Assembly: GCA_023391635.1 (NCBI GenBank)
Contig: JAEWAQ010000029.1
Location: 62,001-126,000, forward strand
DNA from: Bacillota bacterium
GTDB lineage: Bacteria > Bacillota > Bacilli > Paenibacillales > Paenibacillaceae
Length of the DNA stretch: 64,000 nt
Direction of reading: 5' to 3'
In this document: positions 60,025 through 64,000 of the stretch, piece by piece
How the letters are laid out: each line of letters opens with the position of its first letter
Numbering within the stretch: the stretch's first letter is position 1
The notes under the pieces: generated by a model
The model's input: only the letters and a program-made list of their open reading frames with translations
What the model was told of the DNA's origin: nothing
The model's database searches: none
Made by a program: the position numbers and the translations under genes

Positions 60025-60104
60025 TGAAGGGCTGGAAACCTATTGAAATGCCAATTATAATCTAAACCAACGCATAGATTTGCAAAATATAGGAGGTACA
60101 GCCA

Positions 60105-61061
60105 TTGTCCGATTACGATGAACTTTCGGAGCGGCGTCGCAAAAACTTGAAATTGATCACGTTCAGCAAGGATCAAGGCGATCTCGTGGAGTCGGAGAAA
60201 CCGAAGGAAACGTTCGCCGATGTCGGCGGCCTGGAGGACGTGAAGAAGAAGATCCGCATGAACTTCATCCTGCCTCTGCAACAGCCGGAAGTTTTCGCGG
60301 CCTACGGCAAAGAAGCCGGGGGAAGCCTGTTGCTGTTCGGACCGCCGGGCTGCGGCAAGACGTTCCTGGCACGGGCGGTCGCCGGCGAGATCGACGCGAA
60401 CTTCCTGCATATCGAATTGCAAGCGATACTGTCGATGTACGTAGGGCAGAGCGAGAACAATCTGCACGATATATTCCAAAAAGCAAGGGAGAACAAGCCT
60501 TGCGTCGTCTTCATCGATGAATTGGATGCGATGGGGGGCAGCCGTCATCAGATGCGCCAGTATCACGACCGGATACTGGTCAACCAATTGCTGCTGGAGC
60601 TGGATGGGCTGCAAGCGGAGAATGACCGCGTGTTCGTGATTGGCGCGACGAATACGCCGTGGTATCTCGATGCCGCCTTGCGGCGTCCGGGGCGGTTCAA
60701 TCACCTTGTGTTCGTGCCGCCGCCGGAAGAAGCGGAACGGGAAACGATTCTTCAGTTAAAGCTGGCGAACAAGCCGTCGCAACAGCTTCAACTCGCCAAG
60801 CTCGCCGCGGAGACGAAGCTGTTCTCGGGCGCCGACCTGGAGCAGGTCGTCAAGGACGCGGTAGAATCGGCGATGGAACGGACGTTCGAGTCCGGGGAGA
60901 TACAACCGATTACGCAAGAAGATCTCAGGAAAGCAGCGAAATCGAGGAAGGCAACGACGCTGGAATGGTTCTCGACCGCGCGGAATTACGCCACGTTCAG
61001 CGACGTGAACCGGGATTACCAAGTCGTGCTGGACTATATCAAGCAACACGGTATCAAATAG
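60105..61061 (+). CDS. AAA+ ATPase of the SpoVK/CDC48 type, paired with a TPR membrane protein
   Basis: Single-AAA protein of 318 aa. ETFADVGGLEDVKKKIR precedes Walker A GPPGCGKTFLARAVA (about 82). The pore-loop region MYVGQSENNLHDIF, Walker B CVVFIDELDAMGG, sensor VIGATNTPWYLDAAL and the Arg finger RRPGRF are complete, so it should be an active hexameric remodeller. About 45 charged residues precede the fold. TTG 60105 follows AGGAGG by 8 nt. The TPR protein gene begins 22 nt downstream; its substrate is not known. Confidence 0.88.
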   Translation: MSDYDELSERRRKNLKLITFSKDQGDLVESEKPKETFADVGGLEDVKKKIRMNFILPLQQPEVFAAYGKEAGGSLLLFGPPGCGKTFLARAVAGEIDANFLHIELQAILSMYVGQSENNLHDIFQKARENKPCVVFIDELDAMGGSRHQMRQYHDRILVNQLLLELDGLQAENDRVFVIGATNTPWYLDAALRRPGRFNHLVFVPPPEEAERETILQLKLANKPSQQLQLAKLAAETKLFSGADLEQVVKDAVESAMERTFESGEIQPITQEDLRKAAKSRKATTLEWFSTARNYATFSDVNRDYQVVLDYIKQHGIK

Positions 61062-61083
61062 TTCAATGCGGGGAGAGGATCCG

Positions 61084-61953
61084 GTGAACAACATTTCCCA
61101 TGCGGCCCCGTTCGCTTCGGTCATTCAACTGATGAAGTGGAAGAGATATAAAGAGGCGCTGGTCGAGGCCGAGCACTTATTGACAGCCCATCCCGAAGAT
61201 CCCTATTTATTCGCGTTGATCGCCCGAATTTACTCTTTGCAGGATCAGCATGAGAAGGCGCTGCACTGGGCAAGGGAGGCATTAACCCGCGACCCGGAAC
61301 AACCGTTGGCCTGGTATGTGCGTGTCTGCGTCTACTATGAGACGGACGATGAACGAGCGTTCGGCGAAGCGATAGAGCAAGCGCTGCGGATTGATCCGTA
61401 TGAAGCGGACTACTACTTCTTTCGAGCGAACCGATTGCTCAAGAAAGGGAAGTTCCAGGCTTCGAAGGAGCAACTGGAAGCCGCATTGGAGATCGCCCCG
61501 GAGCATTCGTTGTACTTGTCGGCGCTGAGCTACGTCGAAGCACTCCTCGGAAATTCGGCGGCCTCCAGGCAACTGGATCGTCAAGCGGCCCGGCATGACG
61601 TCGAGCAGCCGTACGTTCTCCTTCATCTGGCTTGGGCGGCTGGCCGCCGCGGGGAGTATGAACTGCAGGAGACGTACATGAAGCAGGCCGTAAGGCTGAA
61701 TCCGGACGACAAGCAATTCCAGAACGAATACCTGGAAGCGCTGCAGCACAATAACAAGCTGTTCCGTCTGTTCCTCGGCCCCGTCCGCCTGCTTCAGAGA
61801 TTGAAAACCTGGCAAATTCTCGTATCGTGGATCGTCGCTTGGTTATTGTTCAAGCCGTTGGTCCTGTTATTCATCCTGCTTTATGTGCTGGCTCACTGGC
61901 TGACGAAAGCCGTCGTCCACGTTCGGGTATTCGGCTTCAGGAGGCGGCCGTAA
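61084..61953 (+). CDS. TPR protein with C-terminal membrane hairpin
   Basis: Protein of 289 aa. Five to six tetratricopeptide repeats fill about 10-220 (for example KRYKEALVEAEHLLTAHPED and GKFQASKEQLEAALEIAPEH). They are followed by two hydrophobic helices at about 240-275 (ILVSWIVAWLLFKPLVLLFI and neighbours). The TPR face is cytoplasmic, so it may dock the upstream AAA+ ATPase to the membrane (inference). GTG 61084 follows GGGAGAGGATCC. Confidence 0.82.
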   Translation: MNNISHAAPFASVIQLMKWKRYKEALVEAEHLLTAHPEDPYLFALIARIYSLQDQHEKALHWAREALTRDPEQPLAWYVRVCVYYETDDERAFGEAIEQALRIDPYEADYYFFRANRLLKKGKFQASKEQLEAALEIAPEHSLYLSALSYVEALLGNSAASRQLDRQAARHDVEQPYVLLHLAWAAGRRGEYELQETYMKQAVRLNPDDKQFQNEYLEALQHNNKLFRLFLGPVRLLQRLKTWQILVSWIVAWLLFKPLVLLFILLYVLAHWLTKAVVHVRVFGFRRRP

Positions 61954-61980
61954 GCGCACTCACGTTGTCGGTTGCGGAAT

Positions 61981-62032
61981 TTGACTTTGATCGCGCCATT
62001 TCGTATGATGATATTGAACAACTGTTCAATAT
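61981..62032 (+). promoter_or_regulatory. SDR promoter with TetR-type operator
   Basis: TTGACT at 61981, a 17-bp spacer and TATGAT at 62004 form a promoter. Just downstream, ATATTGAACA and TGTTCAATAT (62011-62032) form a perfect 10-bp inverted repeat with a 2-nt centre, typical of TetR operators. The TetR gene lies just after the SDR gene. Confidence 0.75.
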
Positions 62033-62053
62033 CTATGCGAGGGGGATCCCTAC

Positions 62054-62815
62054 ATGCGTCTGGAAGGCAAAGTTGCAGTCGTCACGGGTGCGGCATCGGG
62101 CATGGGCAAAGCGATTGCGGAGATGTATGCGAAGGAAGGCGCAAAGGTTGTCGTGTCGGACTTGAACGTCGAAGGCGCGGAAACGGTAGCGGCTGACATT
62201 CGGGATGGCGGCGGCGCGGCTGTGGCTATCAAGACGAACGTGGCCGACTTGGATGACGTCAACGCGATGATCGATGCGGCTGTCCGCGAATTCGGCACGC
62301 TCGACATTCTGGTGAACAACGCCGGCATCATGGACAACATGGCCGCTGTCGGCGACGTGACCGACGAGCGCTGGGATCTCGTATTCGATGTCAATACGAA
62401 AGGCGTCATGCGCGCAACTCGCAAGGCGATACCGATCTTCCTGGAGAAGGGCAAAGGCGTCATCATCAACATTGCGTCGACAGGCGGCTTCAGCGGTGCG
62501 CATGCGGGAGCTGCCTATACGGCATCCAAGCATGCGGTGGTCGGCTTGACGAAGAATACCGGGTTCATGTATGCGCAGAAAGGCATTCGTTGCAATGCGA
62601 TCGCGCCAGGCGCGACGATGACGAATATCGCTTCTTCGATGACGAATTGGGACGAATTCGGCGCATCGCGGACGCGGGTGACGCAAGGGGTCATTCCGCG
62701 CGCCGGCCAGCCGGAAGAAATCGCGCAGGTCGCGCTGTTCCTTGCATCGGACGAGTCCAGCTTCGTGAACGGCGCGGTCATTGCCGCCGACGCCGGATGG
62801 ACGGCCGGATTCTGA
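62054..62815 (+). CDS. SDR family oxidoreductase under TetR control
   Basis: Classical short-chain dehydrogenase of 253 aa. TGAASGMGKAIAEMY near residue 11, an Asp after beta-2 (VVVSDLN) that favours NAD, LVNNAGIMDN near 86, catalytic Ser in NIASTGGFSG and YTASKHAVVGLTK. The C-terminal SSFVNGAVIAADAGWTAGF is typical of 3-oxoacyl-reductase/glucose-1-dehydrogenase-like SDRs. Substrate unknown. GAGGGGGATCCCTAC precedes the ATG. Regulated by the operator at 62011-62032; a terminator follows. Confidence 0.93.
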   Translation: MRLEGKVAVVTGAASGMGKAIAEMYAKEGAKVVVSDLNVEGAETVAADIRDGGGAAVAIKTNVADLDDVNAMIDAAVREFGTLDILVNNAGIMDNMAAVGDVTDERWDLVFDVNTKGVMRATRKAIPIFLEKGKGVIINIASTGGFSGAHAGAAYTASKHAVVGLTKNTGFMYAQKGIRCNAIAPGATMTNIASSMTNWDEFGASRTRVTQGVIPRAGQPEEIAQVALFLASDESSFVNGAVIAADAGWTAGF

Positions 62816-62830
62816 CGAGCGCACGACCTC

Positions 62831-62874
62831 AAGACTGCGGGAGCATTCGGTTGCTCTCGCAGTCTTTTTTTACT
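62831..62874 (+). terminator. Intrinsic terminator between SDR and TetR genes
   Basis: AAGACTGCGGGAGCA at 62831 pairs with TGCTCTCGCAGTCTT (G-T at one position) around a 5-nt loop, followed by seven Ts. Confidence 0.92.
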
Positions 62875-62939
62875 TTGTGCCAATACGCATTGTATAATAC
62901 ATCAAAGATCGGAATGAAGGAGATAGGAGATCGCACGAC

Positions 62940-63506
62940 ATGAATGAGAACGATGCAAGAGTCGTCCAGACGAAGAAAGCGCTGCACGAGGCACTCTTGA
63001 CCCTGTTGAAATCCAAGCCGCTTGAATCCATCTCCGTATCCGCTCTTTGCCGGGAAGCGTCCGTCAGCAGGGGCGCATTCTATATGCATTACAAGGATAT
63101 CCGCGCCTTATTCGACGAGCATGTCCATCACTTGCTGCAAGACTTGGAAGCTTCTTATTACGAGCCTTACCGGCATGTGGCACGCCTTGACCCGAGTCAT
63201 CTGGACCCGTCGACGATCCGGATATTCCATCATGTGAAGCAGTATCAAGCTTTCTATGAGATCGTATTCGATCGGAAGTCTTCGCTATCCTACTATTATG
63301 CTTTGTTCGCCAAAATCAAGAGTTTAATGCGCGAGAGCGTCATCAGCGAGTTAGTGGGGGAGAGCGATGTCGCCTTGCTCGTCGCGTATCAGGCCAATGC
63401 GATCATGGGCTTGCTCGTCGAGTGGAGCGAGGACGGCTTCTCCCGCAGTCCGGAGTATATGAACGAGCAGTTGACGAATTTTTTAAAGCTGCAAGGCAAG
63501 CGATAG
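62940..63506 (+). CDS. TetR/AcrR family regulator
   Basis: Repressor of 188 aa. N-terminal HTH (about 10-55): TKKALHEALLTLLKSKPLES, ISVSALCREASVSRGAFYMH, with YKDIRALFDE ending the domain. The C-terminal ligand domain belongs to the TetR_C_7/8-like helical type. The perfect dyad at the upstream SDR promoter is its likely target. AGGAG lies upstream of ATG 62940. A terminator separates it from SDR, so it has its own promoter. Confidence 0.92.
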   Translation: MNENDARVVQTKKALHEALLTLLKSKPLESISVSALCREASVSRGAFYMHYKDIRALFDEHVHHLLQDLEASYYEPYRHVARLDPSHLDPSTIRIFHHVKQYQAFYEIVFDRKSSLSYYYALFAKIKSLMRESVISELVGESDVALLVAYQANAIMGLLVEWSEDGFSRSPEYMNEQLTNFLKLQGKR

Positions 63507-63540
63507 AATCGCAATCATTCCGACGATCGGGGGCAAGCGC

Positions 63541-64000
63541 ATGAATTGGAGATTTCTCGGATCTATCTTGCTTGCGCTCATCGTGATCCAGATTCCCGTG
63601 ATCGGTCCGTTCTTCCGCATCGCCAACACGTTGATCCATGAATCGTGTCATGCCTTGATGGCGCTGATCCTGCAGGGGGAGGTGCTGCAGATCAAGCTGT
63701 TTGCGAATACGGAAGGCGTCACGTATCTCATGGCTTCGAGCCGCACGGCGGTGATCTTGGCCAGCTTGGCAGGATACGTCGGATCGGCGGTCATGGCTTA
63801 TTTGCTGGCATTAATGTGCGTGAAAAAACGGCATTCGCTGATTTTGTGGCAGTTCGTGGTCGTGGCGGCGGTCAATGCGGCGCTGTGGGTGCGCAACCCT
63901 TTCGGCATCGTGTGGCTGGTGCTGTTTATCGGAGTTTTGCTATTCGCTCTATGGTGGGAGAAGGGCTGGCCGACTTTCCTGGCCGTCGGACTGTTCGTGT
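63541..64000 (+). CDS. M50B-like site-2-protease family membrane peptidase, 3' end beyond window
   Basis: Open from ATG 63541 to the window edge (153 codons seen). One helix is followed by HESCHALMALIL near residue 38, a HExxH zinc motif inside a hydrophobic segment, as in the M50B family. Further helices follow (VILASLAGYVGSAVMAYLLA and LVLFIGVLLFALWW). GGGGGCAAGCGC precedes the ATG. The second metal-ligand motif is not reached in this window. Confidence 0.8.
   Translation, partial: MNWRFLGSILLALIVIQIPVIGPFFRIANTLIHESCHALMALILQGEVLQIKLFANTEGVTYLMASSRTAVILASLAGYVGSAVMAYLLALMCVKKRHSLILWQFVVVAAVNAALWVRNPFGIVWLVLFIGVLLFALWWEKGWPTFLAVGLFV

Noticed and set aside
1..64000. tRNA, rRNA, IS elements, integrase genes, prophage or restriction modules
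   Set aside because: No cloverleaf, rRNA-like stretch, transposase, integrase, phage structural or restriction-modification gene was recognised anywhere in the window.

Overview
The window comes from a moderately GC-rich, endospore-forming Firmicute, most likely of the family Paenibacillaceae (Cohnella or Paenibacillus-like). The grounds are a tricistronic gerA-type germination operon, two YheC/YheD spore-coat ATP-grasp proteins, a YjcZ-type sporulation miniprotein, a SpoIIP-type hydrolase, S-layer-homology and copper-amine-oxidase-like (PF07833) surface modules, strong AGGAGG ribosome sites and frequent TTG/GTG starts. No rRNA, tRNA, CRISPR, IS element or prophage was seen. The content is ordinary chromosome with a few accessory-looking modules.

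Layout. 1-10 kb: edge-truncated alkA; an exported FAD oxidoreductase followed by an MFS carrier; family II pyrophosphatase; a GHL10-type glycosidase; a nine-unit 51-bp repeat array; M42 peptidase; GNAT; yqkE; UPF0173 hydrolase. 10-17 kb (minus strand): an orphan ArsB-type carrier, an SLH-GH18 protein, a polytopic membrane protein, a CotSA-like glycosyltransferase and YheC/D. 17-22 kb: aldo/keto reductase, gerA-gerB-gerC with a small upstream gene, and a DUF421 protein. 22.9-28 kb: selD-mnmH, a second repeat region, and a three-gene ABC-2 exporter. 28-40.5 kb: SpoIIP-like protein, wrbA, a possible unlinked RNA, a TrpD2-like protein, patatin, glucosaminidase, TraX-like protein, CE7 esterase, a methyltransferase remnant with an internal deletion, small membrane proteins, yjcZ, aldo/keto reductase, YheC/D and a yndM-like gene. 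40.5-47.2 kb: a third 51-bp array, then a six-gene overlapping operon (KAS III, ATP-grasp, OleD-like reductase, MBL hydrolase, adenylate-forming enzyme, SDR). 47.3-51 kb: a short transcript unit, ECF sigma/anti-sigma, a beta-hydroxyacid dehydrogenase and an NlpC/P60 lipoprotein. 51-56 kb: arsR-arsB-arsC diverging from a Cys-rich MarR regulator and gshF. 56-64 kb: MATE pump, YmaF, an attenuator-controlled Lsa-type ABC-F gene, an AAA+/TPR membrane pair, SDR-TetR, and an edge-truncated M50 peptidase.

Functional links. The ars genes and gshF form a thiol/arsenic detoxification block in which the MarR gene and gshF share a near-identical palindrome. selD and mnmH together supply selenophosphate for tRNA 2-selenouridine. 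The most intriguing system is the six-gene operon at 40782-47225: it combines OleA/FabH-like condensation and OleD-like reduction with an ATP-grasp ligase, a PaaK/F390-like adenylating enzyme and a lactonase-like hydrolase. This suggests an uncharacterised acyl-derived small molecule or lipid. The most unusual non-coding signal is a family of intergenic tandem arrays that keep an exact 51-bp period at three separate loci although their unit sequences differ.
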